The translations under genes and the position numbers were made by a program. A stretch of 64,000 nucleotides of DNA, from positions 7,721,001-7,785,000 of the forward strand of contig NZ_CP137573.1 of the NCBI RefSeq assembly GCF_033343995.1, read 5' to 3'. This DNA comes from Streptomyces sp. HUAS YS2 (GTDB lineage: Bacteria; Actinomycetota; Actinomycetes; Streptomycetales; Streptomycetaceae). Below are positions 17,529-25,744 of the stretch, piece after piece. Position 1 is the stretch's first letter. Each line of letters starts with the position of its first letter. The notes under the pieces were generated by a model that saw only the letters and a list, made by a program, of their open reading frames with translations, was not told where the DNA came from and did no database searches.

Positions 17529-18038
17529 ATGACGACGTCGACGCTGCGCACCGCCCGCCTGTTCCTGGAGCCCTACCGCCCCGAGGACGAGGACCACTTC
17601 GTCGGGCTGTTCGCGGACGAGCGCGTCGCGCGGTGGATGGGGAACGCGCCCCGGGGCGACGCCGAGGAACGGGCCCTGTTCGGGCGGATCTTCAGCAAGG
17701 TGTACGCCCAGGACCTGTTCGACGTCTGGGCGGTGCGCCGGGACGGCCGCTTCGTCGGCCACGCGGAGCTCAAGCGCACGGACGACGTCGACGGCCACGA
17801 ACTGGTCTACGCGCTCGCCCACGACAGCTGGGGTGCCGGGCTCGGCACGGAGATCGCCGGGGCGCTGGCCGACTACGGCTTCGACGTCCTCGGACTGCCG
17901 GCCGTGCACGCGACGGTGGCCGAGGAGAACCAGGCGTCCCTGGTGCTCCTCGGCCGGCTCGGCTTCCGTCATGTGCGGGACATCCAGGAGGACGACGGCA
18001 CGGTCACCCGTGTCCTCACCCTCGGCCGCCCCGCCTGA
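17529..18038 (+). CDS. GNAT N-acetyltransferase (RimJ/RimL-like)
   Basis: 169-aa acetyl-CoA-dependent acetyltransferase of the ribosomal-protein/small-molecule RimJ/RimL type. TARLFLEPYRPEDEDHF is the usual opening. The acetyl-CoA loop appears as DSWGAGLGTEIAGALADYGF. The ending VAEENQASLVLLGRLGFRHV is the conserved V-x-x-x-N-x-x-S followed by LGF. The substrate is unknown. It lies 127 bp after the SDR gene in the same direction and ends 4 bp from the convergent permease gene, so its own promoter is likely but not visible. Confidence 0.85.
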   Translation: MTTSTLRTARLFLEPYRPEDEDHFVGLFADERVARWMGNAPRGDAEERALFGRIFSKVYAQDLFDVWAVRRDGRFVGHAELKRTDDVDGHELVYALAHDSWGAGLGTEIAGALADYGFDVLGLPAVHATVAEENQASLVLLGRLGFRHVRDIQEDDGTVTRVLTLGRPA

Positions 18039-18041
18039 GCG

Positions 18042-19601
18042 TCAGCTCTTCGTGCGGCGCGTCTTCGCGCCCATCGCGTAGAAGACGAGGCCGATCGCCG
18101 CGATGACGAGCAGCGGGACGACCTGGCTCAGTGTGTAGGCCAGCCGCTGCCCGGCGAACGCCTCCGGCAGCGAGTCCGCCGCCGAGCCCTCCGTCCCGAA
18201 CCAGCCCACGCCGAAGCCCGGCCAGATCAGTACCACCACCGTGAAGGCGACCAGGCATGTCGCGAGCACGGTGACCGTCCACGCGCCCGCACGCCCGCCC
18301 GGGACGGCGTACGGCCGCGGCGTGTCCGGGTACTTGCGGCGCAGCACCAGCAGGCTCGGGAAGGTGATCACGTAGGAGATGAACGTCGTGCAGATGGTCA
18401 GGCCGAGGCCCGCGGCGAAGTACTTCTCGCCGTCGCCCTCGGTGAGGTTGAGCGCGACAACGAGCAGGATCGAGGCGAGGACCGCGGAGAGCAGGTTCAC
18501 CCGCACCGGCGTGCCGTGCTTCTCGGAGATGGTGCCGAGCCAGGCCGGCCCGGCACCGTCGGCGCAGGCCACCGCCTGGGCGCGGTGCGCGCCCATCGCC
18601 CAGGTCACGCCGGAGGTGAGCAGGCCGATGATGAGGCCCGCCGCGGCGATCCCGCCGAGCACCGCGCCCGCTCCGGTGAGGGTCACCGTGCCGTCGGCGG
18701 CGATGGAACCGCCGTACACCGTGAAGACGGCCTTGCACGCGTCGATGAAGCCGCCGAGGCTGCCGATCCGCTCGCTCGGCAGGACGAAGAGGATGCCGAG
18801 GATGGGGCCGCCGTACAGCAGCAGGGAGGCCAGGCCGGAGCGGAGGATCGCGAGCGGGATGTCGCGGCGCGGGTTGCGCATCTCCTCGGCGGCGGAGCTG
18901 GGCAGTTCGAAGCCGACGTAGTTGAAGATCAGGACGGGCACGAGGGCGACGAATCCGGCGTACGTCGGCGTGAACTCGCTCGCGGGGAGGGCGTGCACGC
19001 CGTTCTGCAGGGCGAAGACGACGACGGAGACGAGGAAGAAGCCGAGCAGCACGATCCGCGCGATCGCCCCCGCGATCGGCACCCACTTGCCGACCCGCAC
19101 GGACTGGACGACGGCGAGCGCGCCGCCCCAGATGAACACGAGCCCGGCGGCGTACTTCCACAGGCCCGGCAGCGGGGTGAAGAACTCTTCCCAGGTGGTC
19201 AGGGCGATGATGCAGAGACTGCCGCCCACCCAGACCGGGTTGGATATCCAGTAGAGGATCTGGTTGAGGCCCGCGGTGAGCCGGCCGAAGGCCAGCCGGG
19301 TCCACACGTACGGGCCGCCCTGGACGGGGAAGGCGGAGCCGAGTTCGGCGACCAGGAGCCCGTACGGGAGGAAGAAGAACAGCGCGAGAATGGCCATCCA
19401 GGTCAGGCCCTGCGGGCCCTGCGCCGCGACCGAGCCGATCGTGTCGAGGCCGACGAGGGTGCAGATGAGGAACAGCAGGACGTCGAAGCGGCGCAGCTCC
19501 TTGCGGAGCCTGCCGCGCTGTTCGTCCCAGCCCTCGGAGAGGTCGGGGGTCTCGGGGGCGGGCTCATGGGCTCTGCTGGAGGTGACGGGTGCTTGGGTCA
19601 C
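18042..19601 (-). CDS. APC-family amino acid permease
   Basis: 519-aa secondary transporter of the amino acid-polyamine-organocation superfamily. A soluble N-terminus of about 45 residues is followed by about twelve hydrophobic helices. The first carries DTIGSVAAQGPQGLTW, and FNYVGFELPSSAAEEMRNP is the typical APC re-entrant signature (G-F-E). GTG 19601 was chosen over ATG 19652 because AGGAG lies 8 nt before it. It is divergent from a TetR gene, with a palindromic operator between them that also occurs before the catabolic operon. It most likely imports the amino acid or amine degraded by that pathway. Confidence 0.9.
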   Translation of the reverse strand: MTQAPVTSSRAHEPAPETPDLSEGWDEQRGRLRKELRRFDVLLFLICTLVGLDTIGSVAAQGPQGLTWMAILALFFFLPYGLLVAELGSAFPVQGGPYVWTRLAFGRLTAGLNQILYWISNPVWVGGSLCIIALTTWEEFFTPLPGLWKYAAGLVFIWGGALAVVQSVRVGKWVPIAGAIARIVLLGFFLVSVVVFALQNGVHALPASEFTPTYAGFVALVPVLIFNYVGFELPSSAAEEMRNPRRDIPLAILRSGLASLLLYGGPILGILFVLPSERIGSLGGFIDACKAVFTVYGGSIAADGTVTLTGAGAVLGGIAAAGLIIGLLTSGVTWAMGAHRAQAVACADGAGPAWLGTISEKHGTPVRVNLLSAVLASILLVVALNLTEGDGEKYFAAGLGLTICTTFISYVITFPSLLVLRRKYPDTPRPYAVPGGRAGAWTVTVLATCLVAFTVVVLIWPGFGVGWFGTEGSAADSLPEAFAGQRLAYTLSQVVPLLVIAAIGLVFYAMGAKTRRTKS

Positions 19602-19657
19602 GGGGCGGACTCCTACGGCGGCACGGGGGAGGGTCTCGTACAGGAGCGGCACTTCAT

Positions 19658-19679
19658 CTGACTGAACGGCCAGTCAGTA
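19658..19679. promoter_or_regulatory. TetR-type operator between permease and regulator
   Basis: CTGACTG (19658-19664) and CAGTCAG (19671-19677) form a perfect 7-bp inverted repeat with a 6-nt spacer. It is centred in the divergent intergenic region, 56 bp from both the permease GTG (19601) and the TetR GTG (19736). Its reverse complement matches the site at 10448-10469 in 19 of 22 bases, which indicates a shared repressor. Confidence 0.8.
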
Positions 19680-19735
19680 GCCAGCACTGTGAGCCCGGCC
19701 ACACGGCACTGTCAAGGCCTGTGTAGGGTGAAGTC

Positions 19736-20356
19736 GTGGCCAGAGTCCGGATGAGCGTGGAGGAGCGGCGCGAGGACATCCTGCGCGTCGCCGTCGAGCA
19801 GATCGAGGCCCGCGGGGTGAGCAACGTGCGCATCGCGGACGTCGCCAAGGAGCTCGGCGTCAGCAACTCCCTGGTGCTCTACCACTTCTCCACCAAGGAA
19901 CTTCTCGTCGCCGAGGCCTTCGCCCACGCCGCCGAGGGAGACCTCGCCAAGCTGCGCACCCTCCTCGGCAAGCCCCGCACCAGCGCCACGCGCCGGCTGC
20001 GCTCGGCGGTGCGCTGGTACGCGCCGACCGGCCAGGCCAAGGGCTGGCGGCTGTGGATCGAGGGCTGGGCGGCCGCGCTGCGCGAACCCGCGTTGCGGAA
20101 GGTCACCCACGACCTCGACCAGCAGTGGAAGGCCGCGATCGCCGAGGTCGTCGCGGAGGGCGTGGCCGCCGGCGAGTTCGTCTGCGACCGCCCGGACGAA
20201 GCGGCCGTGCGCCTGACCGCGCTGCTCGACGGCCTCGCCGTCCAGACCACCTCGTACCGGGGGCCGCTCGCCCGCGCCACGATGCTGGAGTGGGTGGACG
20301 ACGCGCTCGTACGGGAACTCGGCGTCGACCACGAGGCCCTGACGACCTCTCGCTGA
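19736..20356 (+). CDS. TetR-family regulator of the catabolic genes
   Basis: 206-aa TetR/AcrR-type repressor. The N-terminal DNA-binding domain contains the helix-turn-helix VRIADVAKELGVSNSLVLYHF (about residues 29-49), followed by the all-helical ligand domain. It starts at GTG 19736. It is transcribed away from the APC permease, with a palindromic operator between them that is nearly identical to the one before the acyl-CoA dehydrogenase operon. The simplest reading is that it represses its own gene, the permease and the operon, and is released by the transported substrate or an acyl-CoA derived from it. Confidence 0.88.
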   Translation: MARVRMSVEERREDILRVAVEQIEARGVSNVRIADVAKELGVSNSLVLYHFSTKELLVAEAFAHAAEGDLAKLRTLLGKPRTSATRRLRSAVRWYAPTGQAKGWRLWIEGWAAALREPALRKVTHDLDQQWKAAIAEVVAEGVAAGEFVCDRPDEAAVRLTALLDGLAVQTTSYRGPLARATMLEWVDDALVRELGVDHEALTTSR

Positions 20357-20412
20357 GCCGGGAACACCCCCAGTACCCCCGCCGCGTCGGGAACCACGTC
20401 CGCCGCAACCAT

Positions 20413-20426
20413 TGACGCACCCGTCA
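20413..20426. promoter_or_regulatory. Candidate operator before the amine oxidase
   Basis: TGACG-CACC-CGTCA, a perfect 5-bp inverted repeat with a 4-nt spacer, 23 bp before the amine oxidase start. On the minus strand it shares ACTGACGG with the site at 10448-10469, but the overall spacing differs. It may bind the fused HTH-TetR regulator encoded just downstream, or more weakly the first TetR. Confidence 0.45.
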
Positions 20427-20449
20427 GTGTTGCTCCATCCTCTCGGGCC

Positions 20450-21844
20450 ATGGAGAGACAGAGCGGGAAGCGTCTGATCGAATCCGAGGTCGTCGTCGTG
20501 GGCGGCGGGTACGCCGGGCTGGCCGCGGCGCTCCGACTCCACGACCACGCCGTCGACTTCACCCTCATCGAGGCTGCCGACCGGGTCGGCGGCCGGGTCC
20601 TGACCGAGGTCCGGCCGGACGGCGTGACGGTCGACCACGGCGGCCAGTGGGTCGGTCCCACCCAGCGGCACCTCGTCGAACTCGCCGCGCGATTCGCCTG
20701 CCCGACGTTCCCGACCTGGGAGAAGGGCAGCCACATCGAGATCTGGCACGACGGCGCCCGAGTCCCGTACACCGGTGCCGCGCCCACCGACGGCCCCGGC
20801 ATCGCCGAGTACGTCCGGGTCACCGAGGTCCTCGACGAACTCGCCCAAACCGTCGATACTGTCCGGCCCTGGCGCACCCCGCGCTTCGCCGAATGGGACG
20901 CGCGCACGGCGGAGGCCTTCTTCCGCTCCGCGACCGACGACCCGGCCGCCCGGCGCAGGCTGGCACTCACCGTCCAGGGACTGTGGTGCGCGGAACCCGA
21001 CGAGATCTCCTTCTTCCACGTGCTCTTCTACATCGCCGCGGCCGGCGGCTACGAGCAGTTGATGGAGACCCGCGACTGCGCCCAGGACAGCCGGTTCGTC
21101 ACCGGTGCGGCCGGCCCCGCCCGGGCCGTCGCGGACCTGCTCGGGGAGCGCGTACGGCTCGGCACCCGGGCGCGGGCGATCGAGTACGACGCGCACGGCG
21201 TGCGCGTCCACACCCCGGACGGCGTGCTGCGCGCCCGCCGCGCGATCGTGGCCCTGCCCCCGCACGCCGTGCGGGCCGTGGGCTTCGCGCCGGCCCTGCC
21301 GGACAGCCGGGACGGGTGGCTGGCACACAGCCCCATGGGGCGCGTCGCCAAGATCCACGCGGTCTACGACACCCCGTTCTGGCGGGAGTCGGGACTGTCC
21401 GGCGTGGCGACGCTGTACGACGACGGACCCGTCGGCGTCGTGTTCGACAACTCCCCGGACGACGCCTCGCACGGCGTCCTGGTCGGCTTCGTGTACGGCG
21501 ACCGGCTGGACGGTTTCGCCGGCCTGGACGAGGCCGCGCGGCGCAGCGCCGTGCTCGCCTGCCTCGTCGCCGTGGCCGGACCGCGGGCCGGGGACCCGCA
21601 CGGCTACACGGAGAAGATCTGGACCCAGGACCCGTACGCCCGGGGCGGCTACGAGGCCTACGCGACCCCCGGGGGCTGGAGCGCCCACGGCGAACACGGC
21701 TGGCGGGAGCCGACCGGCCCGCTCCACTGGGCCGGCACCGAGACCGCGTCGGAGTGGAACGGCTACATCGACGGCGCCGTGTCGTCGGGCTACCGGGCGG
21801 CCGACGAGGTGCTGTCCGCCCTGCGCGCGGAGGGCGGGCGATGA
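20450..21844 (+). CDS. Flavin monoamine oxidase family protein
   Basis: 464-aa FAD-dependent amine oxidase. The dinucleotide site is VVVVGGGYAGLAAALRL (about residue 15), then ADRVGGRVLTEV, the amine-oxidase GGQWVGPTQ element, and the C-terminal FAD motif GPLHWAGTETASEWNGYIDGA. It would oxidise a primary or secondary amine to imine/aldehyde with production of hydrogen peroxide. No signal peptide is visible, so it should be cytoplasmic. ATG 20450 lies 93 bp after the TetR gene behind a small palindrome. Its stop overlaps the ATG of the following regulator (ATGA), so the two are cotranslated. Confidence 0.9.
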   Translation: MERQSGKRLIESEVVVVGGGYAGLAAALRLHDHAVDFTLIEAADRVGGRVLTEVRPDGVTVDHGGQWVGPTQRHLVELAARFACPTFPTWEKGSHIEIWHDGARVPYTGAAPTDGPGIAEYVRVTEVLDELAQTVDTVRPWRTPRFAEWDARTAEAFFRSATDDPAARRRLALTVQGLWCAEPDEISFFHVLFYIAAAGGYEQLMETRDCAQDSRFVTGAAGPARAVADLLGERVRLGTRARAIEYDAHGVRVHTPDGVLRARRAIVALPPHAVRAVGFAPALPDSRDGWLAHSPMGRVAKIHAVYDTPFWRESGLSGVATLYDDGPVGVVFDNSPDDASHGVLVGFVYGDRLDGFAGLDEAARRSAVLACLVAVAGPRAGDPHGYTEKIWTQDPYARGGYEAYATPGGWSAHGEHGWREPTGPLHWAGTETASEWNGYIDGAVSSGYRAADEVLSALRAEGGR

Positions 21845-22728
21845 CGACGGAGGGCCAGGTGGGGGAGGGGACCGGGACGGATGCGCGGGCGGTGGCCGAC
21901 CGGGCGCGTCTGGTGGTGCGGTCGGCGGCGCCGAGCCAGCGGGAGTTCGCCGTACGCATCGGCATGGACCCCACCGCGCTGTCCAAGGCCCTGAACGGCA
22001 GCCGTCGCCTCACCGACCGCGAACTCGCCGCCATCGCACGGGCCGGGAAGGTGTCCCTGCGGTACCTCCGTACCGGACAGGGCAAGTCTCCCGCCGCGCC
22101 CGCGACCCCGGCGGCGACCGACGTGCGCCGCCGCGCCGACGCCTTGGACGCGGAGGCGCGGCGCGCCCAGATCCTGGAGGAGACGGCCCGTCTCATCGCC
22201 CGCCGTGGGTTCCACCGCGTACGGGTCGCCGACATCGCCCGCGCCTGCGGAACCAGCACCGGCACGATCCACTACCACTTCCCGACCAAGGGCGACGCCC
22301 TGCGCGCGGCACTGCACCACTACGCCGACCGGCTGCACCGACGCCTGGAGGCCGAGTTCCAGGACGCCGACGGACCGGTCGAGAAGCTGCGCCGACTGAT
22401 CGAGGTCCAGCTGGTCAGCGCGGACGACGACCACGACGAATGGTCGGTGTGGGTGCAGTCGTGGAACGAGGCGATCCTCGACCCCGACCTGCGGGAGGGC
22501 CAGCGCGACAGCTACGCGCGCTGGCGGCGCACCGTCCTCGATCTGGTGCATGCCTGCCAGGACGAGGGCCTCGCCGCCGACGCCGACCCGGAGGCGCTGA
22601 CCAGCAGGTTCACCGCCCTCGCCGACGGCCTGGCGATCCAGGTGCTGGCCGGGAACGGCGACATGTCCGTGCCGCGGATGCGCGAACTGCTCCTCGACGC
22701 CTTCGAACCGCACCTCTCACTCCGCTGA
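21841..22728 (+). CDS. XRE-HTH/TetR fusion regulator
   Basis: 295-aa transcription factor with two DNA-binding modules. Residues about 18-80 form an XRE/Cro-like helix-turn-helix (SQREFAVRIGMDPTALSKAL, with NGSRR). After an Ala/Pro linker, residues about 100-295 form a complete TetR/BetI-like protein with its own HTH (RVADIARACGTSTGTIHYHF). Most TetR proteins lack such an N-terminal extension. It overlaps the amine oxidase gene by 4 bp and lies 35 bp before the oxidoreductase gene, so it probably controls this three-gene unit, perhaps in response to a choline- or betaine-like amine. Confidence 0.85.
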   Translation: MTTEGQVGEGTGTDARAVADRARLVVRSAAPSQREFAVRIGMDPTALSKALNGSRRLTDRELAAIARAGKVSLRYLRTGQGKSPAAPATPAATDVRRRADALDAEARRAQILEETARLIARRGFHRVRVADIARACGTSTGTIHYHFPTKGDALRAALHHYADRLHRRLEAEFQDADGPVEKLRRLIEVQLVSADDDHDEWSVWVQSWNEAILDPDLREGQRDSYARWRRTVLDLVHACQDEGLAADADPEALTSRFTALADGLAIQVLAGNGDMSVPRMRELLLDAFEPHLSLR

Positions 22729-22763
22729 CGCACCCTCAGGCCTTCGTACGGAAGAGGACCCTC

Positions 22764-24734
22764 ATGACCGCGCGCTTCCCGCACCTGCTCAGCCCGCTGC
22801 GCATCGGCGGGATCGTCGTACCGAACCGGATCCTGTCCTCCGGTCACGACACGGTCCTGGCCAGGGACGGCGCGGTCACCGACGACCTGATCGCCTATCA
22901 CGAGGCCCGGGCCGCCGGCGGCGTCGGCCTGATCGTCCTCCAGGTCTCCGGTGTCCACGAGTCCGCCCGGTACACCAACCACGTGCTGATGGCCACCGAG
23001 GACGCCTGCGTCCCCGGCTACGCCCGGCTCGCCGAGGCGGTGCACCGGCACGGGACGAAGATCTTCGGCCAGCTGTTCCACCCCGGCCGGGAGATCCTGG
23101 AGTCCAAGGACGGCACCGCGCCGGTGGCCTGGGCGCCCTCGGCCGTACCGAGCGAGCGCTTCCACGTCATGCCGCGGGCGATGACCGAGTCGGAGATCCG
23201 CGAGGTCGTCGCCGGCTACGGACAGGCGGCCCGCCGACTGCGCGAGGCCGGGCTCGACGGCGTCGAGATCGTCGCCAGTCACGGCTACCTGCCGGCGCAG
23301 TTCCTCAGCCCGCACGTCAACCGCCGCACCGACGGCTGGGGCGGCGAATCCGAGGGCCGGCTGCGGTTCCTGCGGGAGGCGCTGCGCGGTGCCCGGGAAC
23401 AGGCCGGGCCCGGCTTCGCCGTCGGCCTGCGCGTCTCCGGCGACGAACACAGCCACGACGGCCTCGACACCGCGCTCGTCCTTGACACGGTCGAACGGCT
23501 CGACGCGGAGGGCCTGCTCGACTACGTCTCGGTGTGCGCGGGCAGTTCGTCCAGTCTGTCCGGCGCCGAGCACATCGCCCCGCCCATGTTCCGGCCCGCC
23601 GGCTACACCGCACCGCTCGCCGGCAAGGTGCGCGCCGTGGTCGGCGTCCCCGTCATGGTCGCGGGACGGATCAACCAGCCGCAGGAGGCCGAGCAGATCA
23701 TCGCCGACGGCCGGGCCGACGCCTGCGCCATGACCAGGGCGCTGATCTGCGACCCCGAGCTGCCGGCGAAGACCGCCGAGGGGCGCGCCGAGGAGATCCG
23801 GGCCTGTGTCGGCTGCAACCAGGCGTGCATCGGCCACTTCCAGCTCGGCCACCCCATCTCCTGCATCCAGCACCCGGAGACGGGCCGGGAGCGCCGCTTC
23901 GCCGCCCTCCCCCTGATCACCCGACGCAAGAAGGTGCTGGTGGTCGGCGGCGGCCCGGCCGGCCTGAAGGCGGCGGCGGTGGCGGCCGGACGCGGTCACG
24001 AGGTGGAACTCCACGAGGCGGACCGCCGCGTCGGCGGGCAGGTGCTGCTCGCCGAACTGCTTCCGGGGCGGGCCGAGTTCGGCGGCGTGGTCACCAACCT
24101 GGAGGGCGAGGCGCGTCGAGCGGGCGTCCGGGTCGTGACCGGCTCGCGGATCGACGTACCGGCGCTCGCGGCCGCGGCACCGGACGTCGTGGTCCTGGCG
24201 ACCGGCGCGCGGCCGCGGCGCCCGTCGTTGGAGCTGATGGACGACCCGGTGGTGCTCGACGCCTGGTCGGTGATCCGCGGTGCCGAGGTCCCGCGCGGTC
24301 GGATCGTGGTGGCGGACTGGCGCGGCGACTGGATCGGGCTGGGCGTCGCGCTCCGACTGGCGGGCCAGGGGCGCAAGGTGACGCTGTGCGTGACCGGCTT
24401 CGCCGCGGGCGAGCACCTGCAGCAGTACGTACGCGCCGCCATGCTGGCCCAGGCGATGCGGGCGCGCGTCGAGATCGTCCCGAACGTACGGCTGTACGGC
24501 GCGGACGCCGACACGGTCTACCTCCAGCACACCCTGACCGAGGAACCGGTCCTGCTGGAGGGCGTGGCCGCCGTCGTCCTGGCCCAAGGACACACGCCGG
24601 TCACGGACTTCGACGTGGACGCGCTGGTACTGGAGGGCGTGGCCGAACGGGTCGTGGCGGTCGGCGACTGTGTCGCGCCGAGGACGGTGGAGGAGGCGGT
24701 GCTGGAAGGTCTGACGGCGGCATCGGCCCTGTAG
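22764..24734 (+). CDS. FMN/Fe-S/FAD NADH:flavin oxidoreductase (dienoyl-CoA reductase / TMA dehydrogenase family)
   Basis: 656-aa multidomain flavoenzyme. Residues 1 to about 340 are an old-yellow-enzyme TIM barrel binding FMN (LFHPGREIL and IVASHGYLPAQFLSPHVNRRTDGWGG regions). Cys348, Cys351, Cys355 and Cys367 form the CxxC-x3-C-x11-C set that holds a 4Fe-4S cluster. The C-terminal half is an FAD/NAD(P)-binding reductase (VLVVGGGPAGLKAA). The family includes FadH-type 2,4-dienoyl-CoA reductases, trimethylamine/histamine dehydrogenases and N-methylproline demethylase. With an amine oxidase and a BetI-like regulator upstream, an amine substrate is favoured. A dienoyl-CoA is the alternative, given the acyl-CoA operon. 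Confidence 0.88.
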   Translation: MTARFPHLLSPLRIGGIVVPNRILSSGHDTVLARDGAVTDDLIAYHEARAAGGVGLIVLQVSGVHESARYTNHVLMATEDACVPGYARLAEAVHRHGTKIFGQLFHPGREILESKDGTAPVAWAPSAVPSERFHVMPRAMTESEIREVVAGYGQAARRLREAGLDGVEIVASHGYLPAQFLSPHVNRRTDGWGGESEGRLRFLREALRGAREQAGPGFAVGLRVSGDEHSHDGLDTALVLDTVERLDAEGLLDYVSVCAGSSSSLSGAEHIAPPMFRPAGYTAPLAGKVRAVVGVPVMVAGRINQPQEAEQIIADGRADACAMTRALICDPELPAKTAEGRAEEIRACVGCNQACIGHFQLGHPISCIQHPETGRERRFAALPLITRRKKVLVVGGGPAGLKAAAVAAGRGHEVELHEADRRVGGQVLLAELLPGRAEFGGVVTNLEGEARRAGVRVVTGSRIDVPALAAAAPDVVVLATGARPRRPSLELMDDPVVLDAWSVIRGAEVPRGRIVVADWRGDWIGLGVALRLAGQGRKVTLCVTGFAAGEHLQQYVRAAMLAQAMRARVEIVPNVRLYGADADTVYLQHTLTEEPVLLEGVAAVVLAQGHTPVTDFDVDALVLEGVAERVVAVGDCVAPRTVEEAVLEGLTAASAL

Positions 24735-24841
24735 CCCGGTCGGTTGCCTCGCGATTCGACGGGCGGAAGGACAAGGGCTTGGAATGCCCATGCCAATTGC
24801 GCCATGCTCGGGGCCCGTCCCATCCGACCGAGGAGACACAG

Positions 24842-25609
24842 TTGAAGACAAGGCGAAACCTGGCCCGGGGCGCCTTCACCCTCTCGACCTCCGTCGCACT
24901 GCTCGTCGCCCTTTCCGGCAGCGCCCTCGCCGCCCCGCCGACGGCCCTGCCCGCCAACGCCGACGGGTTGGATCAGACGTTCCAGCCCGCGTACGACTAC
25001 GACACGGACGGCTGCTACCCCACGCCCGCCATCGGCCCCGACGGCACGCTCAACGGCGGCCTCAAGCCGTCCGGCGCCCTCAACGGCCAGTGCCGTGACG
25101 CCTGGGACCTGACGAATACGAACGGGTACTCCCGCTCCAAGTGCAACAACGGCTGGTGCGCCGTCATCTACGGCCTGTACTTCGAGAAGGACCAGGCGGT
25201 CCCCGGCAGCAGCCTCGGGGGGCACCGCCACGACTGGGAGCACATCGTGGTCTGGGTCCGGGACGGCCAGGCGCAGTACGTCTCCACGTCCGCCCACGGC
25301 AACTTCGACATCCACACCCGCGACCGCATCCGCTGGGACGGCACCCATCCCAAGATCGTCTACCACAAGGACGGCATCAGCACGCACTGCTTCCGCCCCG
25401 CCAACTCCAACGACGAGCCGCCCGAGAACCACCAGCACACCTGGCAGTTCCCCGCCCTGGTCGGCTGGAACGGCTACCCGGCCGGAATCCGGGACAAGCT
25501 CACCCAGGCGGACTTCGGCAGCGCGGTCTTCGGACTCAAGGACAGCACCTTCGCCAACCACCTCGCCAAGGCGAAGCCCGCCGGCATCCCCTTCGACCCG
25601 TACGCCTGA
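24842..25609 (+). CDS. Secreted NPP1/NLP necrosis-inducing-like protein
   Basis: 255-aa secreted protein of the necrosis- and ethylene-inducing (NEP1-like, NPP1) family, which in pathogens binds plant sphingolipids and damages membranes. It has a signal peptide with basic start (KTRRNLARG), hydrophobic core and SALA-A cleavage site near residue 31. The NLP hallmarks follow: a Cys pair, LKPSG, KCNNGWCAVIYGLYFEKDQ, and the full GHRHDWEH motif (residues 127-134), all intact. TTG 24842 is preceded by GAGGAG at 6 nt. It is monocistronic, 107 bp after the oxidoreductase gene. Confidence 0.92.
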   Translation: MKTRRNLARGAFTLSTSVALLVALSGSALAAPPTALPANADGLDQTFQPAYDYDTDGCYPTPAIGPDGTLNGGLKPSGALNGQCRDAWDLTNTNGYSRSKCNNGWCAVIYGLYFEKDQAVPGSSLGGHRHDWEHIVVWVRDGQAQYVSTSAHGNFDIHTRDRIRWDGTHPKIVYHKDGISTHCFRPANSNDEPPENHQHTWQFPALVGWNGYPAGIRDKLTQADFGSAVFGLKDSTFANHLAKAKPAGIPFDPYA

Positions 25610-25744
25610 CACGAGGACAACTGCCCCCTGATGCGGTCGGACCGTGGTGGACTCGGCAAGACTCCGTCACGAAGCTGTGAAGTTTCTGAGAGAAGCTGAT
25701 GCTCAGTCCAGCGCACCCGCGCTCGAGCATCGGGGGAACAGCCC

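Noticed and set aside
21105..24734. A single 1209-codon open frame spanning two genes
   Set aside because: Its first half is a shadow of the amine oxidase and fused regulator. Only the part from ATG 22764, with its own Fe-S flavoenzyme domains, is coding.
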